From PRO6 sp035565775 (lineage in GTDB: Bacteria > Pseudomonadota > Alphaproteobacteria > Rhizobiales > Xanthobacteraceae), in the NCBI GenBank assembly GCA_035565775.1, contig DATMRW010000007.1, forward strand, positions 1 to 64,000: a DNA stretch of 64,000 nt, written 5' to 3'. A model generated the notes under the pieces. The model saw only the letters and a list, made by a program, of their open reading frames with translations, was not told where the DNA came from and searched no databases. The translations under genes and the position numbers were made by a program. Shown here one piece after another: positions 42,982-51,224 of the stretch (position 1 is its first letter; each line of letters opens with the position of its first letter).

Positions 42982-43769
42982 GCGTGCTGAAACTCATACA
43001 GCGGTGGTTCGCGCCGGTCGCCGGCGCTTCCCCGCAGCCTGCCGCGATGGATGTCGCGGCCGAGCTGCGGGCCGCGCATGACGCCGCCGAGCGCGGCGAC
43101 TATCAGGAAGCGCTGGCGATCTGGGGGCCGCTCGCCCATGCCGGGGTGGCGCGCGCGCAGAACAATATCGGCGCGTGCTTTGCCGAGGGGCACGGCGTTG
43201 CGCGCGATCCCGAGCTGGCGCTGCGCTGGCTCACGCTTGCGGCGGAAGCCGGCGACCCTGTCGGGCAGCGCAATCTCGCCGAGCTGTATTTCAAGGGCGA
43301 GGGCGTTGCCCAGAACGATGACGAGGCGCGGCGCTGGTATCTTGCCGCGTCGGAACAGGGAGACGCAGCGGCTCAGGACATGCTGTCCTGGATGATGCTC
43401 GAAAGCGGCAGCCCGGAAGAATTCACCGAAGCGCGGCGCTGGGCGCTGGCTGCCGCGGAAGGCGGCGTGGCGACGGCGATGACGCGTATGGGCATGATCT
43501 ATCACGAGGCGCATGGGGTGGAACGCAACCCCGAGCTTGCCGCGCAGTGGTGGAAGAGAGCCGCGGATGCCGGTGATGCCGATGGGCAGGCAATGCTCGG
43601 CGCGGCCTATTTCCTCGGCCAAGGCGTGCCGAAGGATGGCGTTTCCGCCTTTGCGCTGCTGCTGCGGGCGCGGCGGGGCGGCAGCGAACTGTCGCGGCAG
43701 TTTTTGAAGCCCGCGCAGGATGCATTGTCGGAAGCCGAGATTGCAAAGGCGAGAGAGGCGGCTGAATGA
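42978..43769 (+). CDS. Sel1-repeat (TPR-like) protein inside the sel operon
   Basis: A 263-residue cytoplasmic protein with several Sel1-like helical repeats, seen as the recurring pattern A-x2-G-D-x-x-A-Q-x-x-L/I-G-x2-Y-x2-G-x-G-V, for example in ARAQNNIGACFAEGHGVARD and GQAMLGAAYFLGQGVPKD. Such repeats mediate protein contacts. The name shared with sel genes is accidental: Sel1 comes from C. elegans sel-1. It overlaps selA (GTGA) and selB (ATGA) by four bases each, so it is translated with both, which suggests a role tied to Sec synthesis or to SelB; none is known to me. Confidence 0.85.
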   Translation: MSVLKLIQRWFAPVAGASPQPAAMDVAAELRAAHDAAERGDYQEALAIWGPLAHAGVARAQNNIGACFAEGHGVARDPELALRWLTLAAEAGDPVGQRNLAELYFKGEGVAQNDDEARRWYLAASEQGDAAAQDMLSWMMLESGSPEEFTEARRWALAAAEGGVATAMTRMGMIYHEAHGVERNPELAAQWWKRAADAGDADGQAMLGAAYFLGQGVPKDGVSAFALLLRARRGGSELSRQFLKPAQDALSEAEIAKAREAAE

Positions 43770-45820
43770 TCGTCGGCACGGCCGGTCACATCGATCATGG
43801 CAAGACGTCGCTGGTGCGGCGGCTGACCGGCGTTGAGACCGACCGCCTCAAGGAAGAGCGCGACCGCGGCATCAGCATCGAGCTCGGCTTCGCCTACTGG
43901 CCGCAGCCCGATGGCAGCATCATCGGCTTCATCGACGTGCCGGGCCACGACAAGCTGGTCCACACGATGCTGGCGGGGGCATCGGGCATCGACCTCTTGT
44001 TGCTGGTGGTCGCCGCCGATGACGGCATCATGCCCCAGACCCGCGAGCATCTCGAGATCGCGCGCCTTCTCGAAGTCGATCGGGCGATCGTCGCCCTGAC
44101 GAAAAGCGACCTTGTCGATGCGGGCCGCCGCGACGCGGTTGCGACCGAGATCGCCAATCTCCTGGCGGATACGCGCTTTGCCGGCGCGCCGATCGTGCCG
44201 GTTTCGTCCGAGACCGGCGAGGGTATCGCCGGGCTCGGGCAGATGCTGCGCGAGGAGAGCGCGCGCGCCGGGCGGCACCCGTCCGACGGGCGTTTCCGCC
44301 TTGCGGTGGACCGCTGCTTCACCATGGTCGGCGCTGGCACGGTGGTCACCGGCACGGTGATTTCCGGCGAGGTCACGGTCGGCGACGCGGTGACGATCTC
44401 ACCGTCCGGCATCGCTGCGCGTGTGCGCTCGATTCGGGCGCAGAACCAGCCGACCGAGCGTGGCCGCGCGGGCGACCGCTGCGCGCTCAATCTCGTCGGT
44501 GCCGATGTGTCGAAGGAGGCGATCGGGCGCGGCGATATGGTGGTCGATCCGGCTTTGCATGCTCCGACCGCGCGGATCGATGCGGAGTTGACCCTGCTGG
44601 CGTCGGAAAAGCGCGGAGCCGGAATGTGGCTGCCGGTGCGGCTTCACCATGCCGCCGCCGATGTCGGCGCGCGCATCGTTCTTCTTGGCGAAGAGGCGCT
44701 GATGCCGGGAAGTACGGCCATGGTGCAACTCGTGCTCGATCAGCCGATTGCGGGGGCGGCGCTCGATCGCTTCGTGCTGCGCGATGTCTCGGCCAGCCGC
44801 ACCATCGGCGGCGGCAGGTTCATCGACCTGCGCGCGCCGACTCGCCATCGGCGCAGCCCCGAGCGGCTTGCCTGTCTTGCGGCGCAGGCGCTGCCTGATC
44901 TGCGCGGCGCGTTGCAGGAGCTGCTGGAGACGCCGCCGCACTGGGTCGATCTTGGCGTGTTCTTCCGCGATCGCGCGGTCGGCGCGGCGCAGGCCGACGC
45001 GGTTACGGCGGATCTCGATCTGGTCGTGCTGGCGCATGGCGCGATCCGGCTCGCGATGCTGCCCAAGGTCTGGACGGGCTTCGTCCGCTCCGTTGTCGAA
45101 ACGCTGAATCAGCATCATCACGAGATGCCGGACCTCGCCGGCATGGGGCTCGAGCGGCTGCGGCTTGCGGTTTCTCCGCGCCTGTCGGCGCCGGTGTTTC
45201 GCGTCGCGCTGCAACGGCTGACGGCGGATCGCGAAGTGGTGGTACAGGGCGCGTGGGTGCGGCGGCCCGACCACGAGGCACGGCTGCTGCCGGATGACGA
45301 ACGCCTCTGGGGGCGGGTCGCACCGATGATCGCCGGAGAGGAACGCTTCCGACCGCCGCGGGTGCGCGACATTGCCCATGCGCTTGACGTCCGCGAGGAA
45401 AACGTCCGCCGCCTGTTCAAGATGCTGTCGCGGCGCGGCGACGTGCATGAGGTGGCGCACGATCATTTCTTTCTTCGCACGACGGTGAACGAAATGGTCG
45501 GGATCGTCGCGCAGTTGAGCGCGGACCACGAGGCCGGTTTAAGTGTTGCTCAATTCCGCGATCGCGTGGACAATGGCCGCAAGGTCGCCATCCAGATCCT
45601 CGAATTTTTCGATCGGCATGGAGTGACGATCCGGCGCGGCGACATTCGCCGCATCAATCGGCAGCGGCTCGATCTGTTCGGTCCGATCGGCGAAGCTGCC
45701 GCGCAAGGAGGAGAAGCGTCCCCGGTGGGGCGTCCGGACTTCAAATCCGGGAGGGGCCGTCAGTCGGTCTCTGGTGGGTTCGACTCCCATTCTCTTCCGC
45801 CAAATCTTCAAGGGGGGTGA
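43766..45820 (+). CDS. selB: Selenocysteine-specific elongation factor SelB
   Basis: SelB is a GTPase that delivers Sec-tRNA(Sec) to UGA codons by binding the SECIS hairpin. The G-domain has GTAGHIDHGKTSLVRRLTG, DVPGHDKLVHTMLAGA and LTKSDLV; four winged-helix domains follow, the last ending at NRQRLDLFG near residue 635. The frame does not stop there but runs to TGA 45818-45820, giving 684 residues. Codons 648 to 684 are the sense strand of the selC gene plus six more codons, so the last 37 residues (Ser/Gly/Pro-rich) are tRNA sequence and unlike family C-termini. The start ATG 43766 overlaps the Sel1 gene. Confidence 0.95.
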   Translation: MIVGTAGHIDHGKTSLVRRLTGVETDRLKEERDRGISIELGFAYWPQPDGSIIGFIDVPGHDKLVHTMLAGASGIDLLLLVVAADDGIMPQTREHLEIARLLEVDRAIVALTKSDLVDAGRRDAVATEIANLLADTRFAGAPIVPVSSETGEGIAGLGQMLREESARAGRHPSDGRFRLAVDRCFTMVGAGTVVTGTVISGEVTVGDAVTISPSGIAARVRSIRAQNQPTERGRAGDRCALNLVGADVSKEAIGRGDMVVDPALHAPTARIDAELTLLASEKRGAGMWLPVRLHHAAADVGARIVLLGEEALMPGSTAMVQLVLDQPIAGAALDRFVLRDVSASRTIGGGRFIDLRAPTRHRRSPERLACLAAQALPDLRGALQELLETPPHWVDLGVFFRDRAVGAAQADAVTADLDLVVLAHGAIRLAMLPKVWTGFVRSVVETLNQHHHEMPDLAGMGLERLRLAVSPRLSAPVFRVALQRLTADREVVVQGAWVRRPDHEARLLPDDERLWGRVAPMIAGEERFRPPRVRDIAHALDVREENVRRLFKMLSRRGDVHEVAHDHFFLRTTVNEMVGIVAQLSADHEAGLSVAQFRDRVDNGRKVAIQILEFFDRHGVTIRRGDIRRINRQRLDLFGPIGEAAAQGGEASPVGRPDFKSGRGRQSVSGGFDSHSLPPNLQGG
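45707..45802 (+). tRNA. selC: tRNA-Sec (anticodon TCA), nested in the selB 3' end
   Basis: A 96-base tRNA with the special features of bacterial tRNA-Sec. The eight-base acceptor GGAGGAGA (45707-45714) pairs with TCTCTTCC (45791-45798), then G and encoded CCA (45800-45802). The anticodon arm CCGGA-CTTCAAA-TCCGG gives TCA, which reads UGA. A long variable arm (about 45750-45772) and the T-arm GGTTCGACTCC follow. It aligns closely with E. coli selC. It begins exactly at codon 648 of selB and lies wholly inside that frame, same strand. Confidence 0.95.
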
Positions 45821-45821
45821 C

Positions 45822-46313
45822 GTGAGCGAAGCTGGCCTGACGGCGGCCGATCTGATCGCGCTGTTCGAGACCGCGGCGGAGGAGGCTTACGCGGCGGAGA
45901 GCGCATACCGGCAGGAAGCGGCCGCGCGCATCCAGGACTTGGTGACAGAGCGCGCCAACGCCTTCCGGCGGCTGAACCTCGTGCGCGTCATCGCCGCCAC
46001 CCTTGCCGCGCACGCCGGCGATGAGGGCGACGGCGCGGTGGCTGCCGCGCGCAGCGCCGTGCGCAACGAGCTCGGCTGGCCGCAGGATAGCGCTCCGCAC
46101 GAGGACGTGCTCGACCATCTGACCCCGGTGTTTCGTTCGTTGTTGCCCGCACAGGGCGACGGGGAAGTTGACGAAGAGGACGCCGAGGAAACGGTCGATG
46201 CCGCCGTCGCGCATCTGCGCGCGTTTGAGGCGTGGTATCGCGACAGCAAGGGCAGCGATTTCTATGCGCTGTTCGACCGCTATATTCCGGAGACGCCGGT
46301 TGTCGACTTCTAA
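45822..46313 (+). CDS. Unrecognised protein encoded in the sel operon (first)
   Basis: A 163-residue acidic, probably helical protein that I do not recognise. GTG 45822 is the likely start: AAGGGGGG lies just upstream and the selB stop is one base before. It is rich in Ala, Glu and Asp (VDEEDAEETVDAAVAHLRAF-like region near residues 115-135) and has aromatic C-terminal residues (FYALFDRYIPETPV). No signal peptide or membrane segment is seen. It follows selC by 20 bases and overlaps the next gene, so it is part of the sel transcript. A role in Sec insertion or formate dehydrogenase assembly is possible but only by association. Confidence 0.72.
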   Translation: MSEAGLTAADLIALFETAAEEAYAAESAYRQEAAARIQDLVTERANAFRRLNLVRVIAATLAAHAGDEGDGAVAAARSAVRNELGWPQDSAPHEDVLDHLTPVFRSLLPAQGDGEVDEEDAEETVDAAVAHLRAFEAWYRDSKGSDFYALFDRYIPETPVVDF

Positions 46314-46689
46314 GGGCCTCAACACCGACTTCGACAGGTGGCTTCACCGCGCCTTCCGCAAGGGGCCGTTCACCGCGCTGATCGTGCTTGTGAAGATCGC
46401 CGAGCCGCAGGTGGAATTGCTGCGCTCGACCCATGTGCACATCATCGGCGATGAGCTCGACTGGGGCGACATCGTGCTCATGCTCGGCAGTGCGCGGACG
46501 AGCTGGGATGGCGTTGCGTTTTTCCCGCTCCGCTCGGTGGACAAAGGGCCGATGAGCGACGCCGATGCGAAGGTCGAATTGCGCGATCTGGAAGCGCGCC
46601 TCGCGGAAGATAGGCTGGTGCTCAACGAGGGCGAGTTTTTTGACGTCTGGGGGCGCCGGATGCGGATCGACGAGACGTCGATTTCCTGA
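46300..46689 (+). CDS. Unrecognised protein encoded in the sel operon (second)
   Basis: A small protein of about 129 residues, unknown to me. The best start is TTG 46300, with GGAG eight bases upstream and a 14-base overlap with the previous gene; no ATG fits better. The protein begins STSKGLNTDFDRWLHRAFRKG and contains TALIVLVKIAEPQVELL, LDWGDIVLMLGSARTSWDGVAF, and a C-terminal GEFFDVWGRRMRIDE. A compact alpha/beta fold is likely, without export signals. It ends the plus-strand sel run and meets selD end to end. Confidence 0.72.
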   Translation: MSTSKGLNTDFDRWLHRAFRKGPFTALIVLVKIAEPQVELLRSTHVHIIGDELDWGDIVLMLGSARTSWDGVAFFPLRSVDKGPMSDADAKVELRDLEARLAEDRLVLNEGEFFDVWGRRMRIDETSIS

Positions 46690-46703
46690 CGTTGCTTACG
46701 CAG

Positions 46704-46736
46704 GGCGCGGTGACCTCGGATGAAGATCACCGCGCC
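46704..46736. terminator. Bidirectional terminator between the sel operon and selD
   Basis: GGCGCGGTGA at 46704-46713 and its complement TCACCGCGCC at 46727-46736 make a perfect 10-bp stem with a 13-base loop, followed by GTTTG on the plus strand. It sits in the 61-base space between convergent genes. Confidence 0.8.
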
Positions 46737-46750
46737 GTTTGTGCAGGGCT

Positions 46751-47845
46751 TCAGATGATCACCCTTACTCGCGGATCGCCCGCGCGGACGAAGCCGATGC
46801 GGCGCGCGGCCGGATAGCCCGCCGCCCTGATTTCATCGAGGATTGTATCCGCGCTGTCGCTGGCGCAGGACACCAGCAGCCCGCCGGAGGTCTGCGGGTC
46901 GGTCAACAGGTCGCGCTGCCAGTCCGCGGTGCCCTCCGGCAAAATTACTTCATGGCCGTAGCTTGCCCAGTTGCGGTTTGAGGCGCCGGTGACGCAGCGA
47001 TTGCGAATGAGAGCTTCGGCCTGCGACAACAGGGGAACATCCGCGAAGGTGATTTCCAGCGTGTGGCCGGCGCCGCGCGCCATTTCCAGCCCATGGCCGA
47101 GCAGGCCGAAGCCGGTGACATCGGTGATGCCATGAACCGCCGGATTGGTCGCCAGCGTTGTGCCGACTTTGTTGAGTAGCGTCGTCGATGCGATCAGTTC
47201 GTCATAGCCGGCGGGGGAAAGAACTTCCTTCTTGAACGCGGAGGAATAAGTGCCGACGCCGAGCGCCTTGGTGAGAATGAGCGCGTCGCCGATCCGCGAG
47301 CCGGAGTTGAGGCGCACATTGTCCGGATGGACAAGGCCAATCACGGCGAGGCCATAGATCGGTTCGGGCGCATCGATCGAATGTCCACCCGCGACGGGAA
47401 TGCCGGCCGCCGCGCAGACTTCGGCGCCGCCCTTGAGAATGTCGCGCGTCGTCTCAATTGGCAGCTTGTCGAGCGGCATGCCGAGAATGGCGAGGGCGAA
47501 AATCGGCTTGCCGCCCATCGCGTAGACGTCCGAGATGGCGTTGGTCGCGGCGATGCGGCCGAAATCGCGGGGATCGTCGACCACCGGCATGAAAAAATCC
47601 GTGGTGGCGACGACGCAGGTGTTGTCGTCGACCTGCCAGACCGCGGCGTCATCGCCGCTCTCGGAGCCGACGAGCAACTGGGCATAGGGGCCGCTCGCGG
47701 GATGTTCGGCCAGAAGCTGCTGCAGCACGGATGGCGCGAGCTTGCAGCCGCAGCCGCCGCCATGGGCAAGGCTGGTGAGCCGGAACGGCGCCGCAGATGT
47801 CGAGGAATGATCGGCGCTCGGCGCAAGCGAAACTGGGGCAGTCAT
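46751..47845 (-). CDS. selD: Selenide, water dikinase (selenophosphate synthetase)
   Basis: SelD uses ATP and selenide to make selenophosphate, the donor for SelA. From ATG 47845, preceded by GGGAGAAC, the protein is 364 residues. The active site loop SLAHGGGCGCKLAP places the catalytic Cys at 32 and the essential Lys at 35; here it is Cys, not Sec. Other marks are DDAAVWQVDD, TDFFMPVVDDPRDFGRIAATNAISDVYAMGG and GLLGHGLEMA. A longer open frame to 48556 is antisense to the transglutaminase-like gene and rejected. It is convergent with the other sel genes and so separately promoted. Confidence 0.96.
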   Translation of the reverse strand: MTAPVSLAPSADHSSTSAAPFRLTSLAHGGGCGCKLAPSVLQQLLAEHPASGPYAQLLVGSESGDDAAVWQVDDNTCVVATTDFFMPVVDDPRDFGRIAATNAISDVYAMGGKPIFALAILGMPLDKLPIETTRDILKGGAEVCAAAGIPVAGGHSIDAPEPIYGLAVIGLVHPDNVRLNSGSRIGDALILTKALGVGTYSSAFKKEVLSPAGYDELIASTTLLNKVGTTLATNPAVHGITDVTGFGLLGHGLEMARGAGHTLEITFADVPLLSQAEALIRNRCVTGASNRNWASYGHEVILPEGTADWQRDLLTDPQTSGGLLVSCASDSADTILDEIRAAGYPAARRIGFVRAGDPRVRVII

Positions 47846-47991
47846 TTTTGTTCTCCCGGAGCGAACAGTTCTCAAGCCCTGGCGTCCGCAACCATGGCGG
47901 CGTGCAGGGCTGACGGCAGTGGCGGCAACACCGCTGCCGCTGCCATTGGGCACTGGCTGGGCCCGGATCGTGATCTCCGTGGCCGAATGCG

Positions 47992-49095
47992 TCAGGCCTT
48001 CAACTCGGTCGACCTGATCGCGTAACGGAAGCCGTCGGCGTCGAGGCAATCGAGCAGTGCGCCTGCGATCTCGGCCTGCGGATACATCAGGAACGCGACC
48101 TTGTGCGCCGAGCCCGGCAGCTCGAGATCGTGCGCAGTGTTGTAGGCGAGCCAGTTGCCTTCCCATGCGCCGAACAGCTTCTCGCGCGCCGCCACCACCT
48201 TCGGCGCGTTCAGCGGCTGATTGCCCGGCGGCTCCTCGAGCACGACCTTGCGAACGTCCGCAGGATCGGTGGCGATCCAGCCGATGCCTTCCAGCCATAC
48301 TTCGGACCGGCAATGCTGGGCCTTGGTGATGTTGTCCGAGCCGGTGCCGAGACTCTTGTAACCGAACTTCGACGGCCCGACGCGGATGCCATAGACGTCG
48401 CGGGCGGGAACGCCGGACGCACGCACCAGCGCGACAAACAGCGCGTTGAGGTCCGCGCATTTGCCGCTGAGATTTCCCGTTCGCAACATCGAGGCGACAT
48501 CGCCGGTGCCGCAGCCGCGGGTCGCGGCATTGCGGAACGTGTTGTCGACCACCCATTCGTAGATCGCGCGCGCCTTCTCGACGTCGCTGGTCTTGCCGGC
48601 GATGATCTTGCTCGCCGTTTCCTTCACAATCCCGTCGGTCGGCATCAGTTCGGTGGCTTCGAGGTAAAGCGCGCGCTCGCTGGCGCTCAGCGAGGCCGGG
48701 CTGGCCTTCTTGCCAAGATCTGCGGCGCGGTCCTGCACGGCAAAAGCGCTCGTCACTTCAACGCTTGGCGCCTTCTCGCCATCCTTGAAGACGACATGCA
48801 GCATCTGCGCGCCGTGCTTCTTGTCGCGCTCGACCTTGGCGGTGGCGGCGTTGGTCGTCCACTGATTGGTCGCGCCTTTGATCCAGCCGTCTTCCTGCAC
48901 GGACGGCAACGGGATCCACGCCTGCGCCTTGCGGCCGTCCGCCGGAAGATTGAGCTGGGTGGTCACGGTGAACTGCCGCCATTGCCCCGGCGCTGGCGCG
49001 AATGTTTGATCGGCAAGGGCGATGCGCGGAGCGACGAGCGCGGTCGTGGCCAATGCGGCACTGCCTGCAAGCATGTTACGGCGATTGATCATCAT
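47992..49095 (-). CDS. Transglutaminase-like cysteine peptidase, Tat-exported
   Basis: A 367-residue secreted protein with an N-terminal twin-arginine signal (NRRNMLAGSAALATTALVA, with a cleavage region near ALA-DQ). The transglutaminase core shows the catalytic Cys in SGKCADLNALFVALVRASGVPAR, the His in AQHCRSEVWLEGIGW and an Asp in ATDPADVR. Such domains act as peptidases or cross-linkers; the substrate is unknown. The start ATG 49095 overlaps the stop of the TlpA-like gene (TGATG) and follows GGGGGAGGA, placing it at the end of the dsbD operon. Confidence 0.9.
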   Translation of the reverse strand: MMINRRNMLAGSAALATTALVAPRIALADQTFAPAPGQWRQFTVTTQLNLPADGRKAQAWIPLPSVQEDGWIKGATNQWTTNAATAKVERDKKHGAQMLHVVFKDGEKAPSVEVTSAFAVQDRAADLGKKASPASLSASERALYLEATELMPTDGIVKETASKIIAGKTSDVEKARAIYEWVVDNTFRNAATRGCGTGDVASMLRTGNLSGKCADLNALFVALVRASGVPARDVYGIRVGPSKFGYKSLGTGSDNITKAQHCRSEVWLEGIGWIATDPADVRKVVLEEPPGNQPLNAPKVVAAREKLFGAWEGNWLAYNTAHDLELPGSAHKVAFLMYPQAEIAGALLDCLDADGFRYAIRSTELKA

Positions 49096-49751
49096 TGCAG
49101 TCCTCCCCCTCGATTGGTTGTCTGTTGGTTGCGTGTTGTTGGTCCCCCCTGCGCGCCGGCTTTGGCGAGCAAGGTATCGATTGCGCTGTCGTCCCAGTTC
49201 ACGTCGCCGACCGCGACGTGGGTGATCTGGAAGCCTGGAGCGAGAACGAAGGTTGTTGGCAGGCTATCGACCTGCCAGCGCTTGAGCACTTCCCGGTTGC
49301 GGTCCAGCAGGATCGGAAAATCGACCGGGCGCCTGGCGAAGAAATTTTGCACGCGCGCTTCGACCTCGCCGACGCTGATGGCGAGGATCGTTAGCGGGCG
49401 CTGCCGATATCGCCCGGCGAGGCGATTGAGCGCGGCCATTTCCTCGACGCACGGCTCGCACCAGGTCGCAAAGAAGTGGACCAGCACAAGCTGGTCGCGG
49501 AAATCATCGAGCTGGATGCTGGATGCGGGCGAATTGCTCTCCGCCCCGCGCGAGCTACCGGCGCTTGATGAAATGCTCTTCAGAAGCGGGAGTTCAAAGC
49601 CCGGTTTCGCCCCGCCGGTCCACTCGGTGAGGTCGGTAGCGGAGACGGGCGGGCAGACCGCGCACCACGACGCGGACAGGAAAACCGCCCCGGCGAGCGT
49701 GGGTGCAAATTGGCGTGATCGGAATGTGCCCCGACACTCGGGAGCCGACAT
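49092..49751 (-). CDS. TlpA/ResA-like periplasmic thioredoxin-fold protein
   Basis: About 219 residues, with an N-terminal hydrophobic segment (APTLAGAVFLSASW) that serves as signal or anchor. The thioredoxin motif FFATWCEPCVEEM places redox cysteines at about 98 and 101; SLPTTFVL holds the cis-proline. These proteins reduce periplasmic disulfides, often in cytochrome c maturation, using electrons from a DsbD/CcdA-type protein such as the one encoded upstream. The start is GTG 49760 or ATG 49751; I prefer ATG. The signal contains an extra CxxC pair (WCAVC), which is odd. Confidence 0.85.
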   Translation of the reverse strand: MSAPECRGTFRSRQFAPTLAGAVFLSASWCAVCPPVSATDLTEWTGGAKPGFELPLLKSISSSAGSSRGAESNSPASSIQLDDFRDQLVLVHFFATWCEPCVEEMAALNRLAGRYRQRPLTILAISVGEVEARVQNFFARRPVDFPILLDRNREVLKRWQVDSLPTTFVLAPGFQITHVAVGDVNWDDSAIDTLLAKAGAQGGPTTRNQQTTNRGGGLQ

Positions 49752-49847
49752 CTTGGACACACCCCATGCTCCCTTGGCGGAGCATGGGTGTCAAGCCGAA
49801 TAGTGACGGGGCGGACGGCGCGGTAGGGAAATCGCCGTCCGGCGGCG

Positions 49848-50564
49848 TCAGAGCACCACCACCTTGGAGCCGTTGGGGATGCGGTTGTACAGGTCGATTA
49901 CATCCTGGTTCATCATGCGGATGCAGCCGGAGGAAACTGCTTCGCCAATGGTAGCCGGCTCGTTGGTGCCGTGGATGCGGTACAGCGTATCCTTGCCGTC
50001 CTTGAAGAGGTAAAGGGCGCGGGCGCCGAGCGGATTGCTTTCGCCGCCCTTCATGCCGCTGGCCCATTTTGCATAGCGGTCCGGCTCGCGGGCGATCATG
50101 TTCGGCGTGGGCGTCCAGTTCGGCCACTTGCGCTTGTGGTTGACCACGGCGGTGCCGGAGAATTCGAGACCCGCCTTGCCGACGCCGACGCCGTAGCGCA
50201 GGGCCTTGCCGCCTTCCTGCACGAGATAGAGAAACCGCTGGTGCGGATCGACGACCAGCGTGCCGGGAGCGTGGCGGGTTGGGTAGTCGACGAGCTGGCG
50301 CATGTTTTCCGGTTTCAGCTCGGCGAGCTCCACCGCCGGAACGTGAAACGCCTCATCGGTCACGGCACTGTAGCGCTGGACGTCGAGGCTCGAAAATAGC
50401 GAAGGGGCCTCAGGCTGCGGCGCACTCGTGGTGTTGCAGGCGGCGAGGAATAGTGTCGACGCCGCCGCGGCCGCAAGGCGCACCAGCGCCTTGGGTGCGG
50501 ACGAAAGAACGTTCCGCACGGAAAAATTCTGGTCTTTGGCGAATGGCTTGGAACAGACTTGCAT
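49848..50564 (-). CDS. L,D-transpeptidase (YkuD) lipoprotein
   Basis: A protein of about 238 residues that forms 3-3 cross-links in peptidoglycan or attaches proteins to it. A lipobox LAAC at Cys43 ends a hydrophobic stretch, so it is likely lipid-anchored. The YkuD domain carries RIHGTNEPATIGEAVSSGCIRMMNQD, with the catalytic Cys in SSGCIRM and the conserved His and Gly. Start ATG 50564 follows AAGAAG; a GTG at 50570 overlaps the previous stop. It is between dsbA-like and tlpA-like genes, in the same direction. Confidence 0.92.
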   Translation of the reverse strand: MQVCSKPFAKDQNFSVRNVLSSAPKALVRLAAAAASTLFLAACNTTSAPQPEAPSLFSSLDVQRYSAVTDEAFHVPAVELAELKPENMRQLVDYPTRHAPGTLVVDPHQRFLYLVQEGGKALRYGVGVGKAGLEFSGTAVVNHKRKWPNWTPTPNMIAREPDRYAKWASGMKGGESNPLGARALYLFKDGKDTLYRIHGTNEPATIGEAVSSGCIRMMNQDVIDLYNRIPNGSKVVVL

Positions 50565-50566
50565 GG

Positions 50567-51193
50567 TCACTTCTTGGCTTGCCTCGCGCGGGCTTCGGCG
50601 ACGGCGCGCTTGAAGCCGTCATAGTCGAGGGTCGGGGTCTTGAATGGGCCGATCAGGTAGACCGGCGTGCCGGCAAGGTCGAGGGAGTCGGCCTGCGCCG
50701 CGGTGCGCTTGAGCAGCGCCAGAATGCTTTTGCCGTGGGTGTCGACATCCGCCTGCAGCCGCTTCAGGTCGACGCCGGATTTCTGCACCGCCTCGCGCAT
50801 CGTGTCTTGCGAGATGCGCTTGCCGGGAATGGCCATCAGCGCGTGATGCACCTTGTCGTAGGCGCCCTGGTATTTTGCGGCGAGCGCGACCTGCGCACCG
50901 TAGACGGAGGCTTCGGTCAGGATCGGCCAATCCTTGTAGACGAGGCGGATGTTGCCGTCTTCCTTGACGACGCGCTCGAGGTCCGGTGCAGCTTGCTTGC
51001 AGTAGGGGCAGTTGTAGTCGAAGAACGCGACAATGGTGACATCGCCCTTGGGGTTGCCGCCGGTCGGCGCATCGGGATCGTTCAGAATGGCGTTGGTGTC
51101 GATCTTCTGCGCCATCGCCTGTGACGCGAAGGACAACGCCGTTGTCGTGGAAGCTGTGAGCGCGGTGAGCTGGAGAAAGTGTCTTCGGTCCAT
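50567..51193 (-). CDS. DsbA-family periplasmic thiol:disulfide oxidoreductase
   Basis: A 208-residue protein with a Tat-type signal (MDRRHFLQLTALTAS) and the thioredoxin-fold CPYC motif at residues 62-65 (FFDYNCPYCKQAAPDL), followed by a helical insertion and the cis-proline region (AGTPVYLIGPFK). It resembles the DsbA/ScsC/BdbD group, in which the protein may be an oxidant or an isomerase fed by DsbD. Start ATG 51193 is favoured over a GTG at 51277 because the Tat motif begins there. It overlaps the L,D-transpeptidase start. Confidence 0.9.
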   Translation of the reverse strand: MDRRHFLQLTALTASTTTALSFASQAMAQKIDTNAILNDPDAPTGGNPKGDVTIVAFFDYNCPYCKQAAPDLERVVKEDGNIRLVYKDWPILTEASVYGAQVALAAKYQGAYDKVHHALMAIPGKRISQDTMREAVQKSGVDLKRLQADVDTHGKSILALLKRTAAQADSLDLAGTPVYLIGPFKTPTLDYDGFKRAVAEARARQAKK

Positions 51194-51224
51194 GGTTGTG
51201 GTCCTCGGGTAAAATGTCGGGAAA

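Noticed and set aside
46751..48556. 601-residue selD with a long N-terminal extension
   Set aside because: The extension lies over another gene in a different frame; SelD proper starts at 47845 after a good ribosome site.
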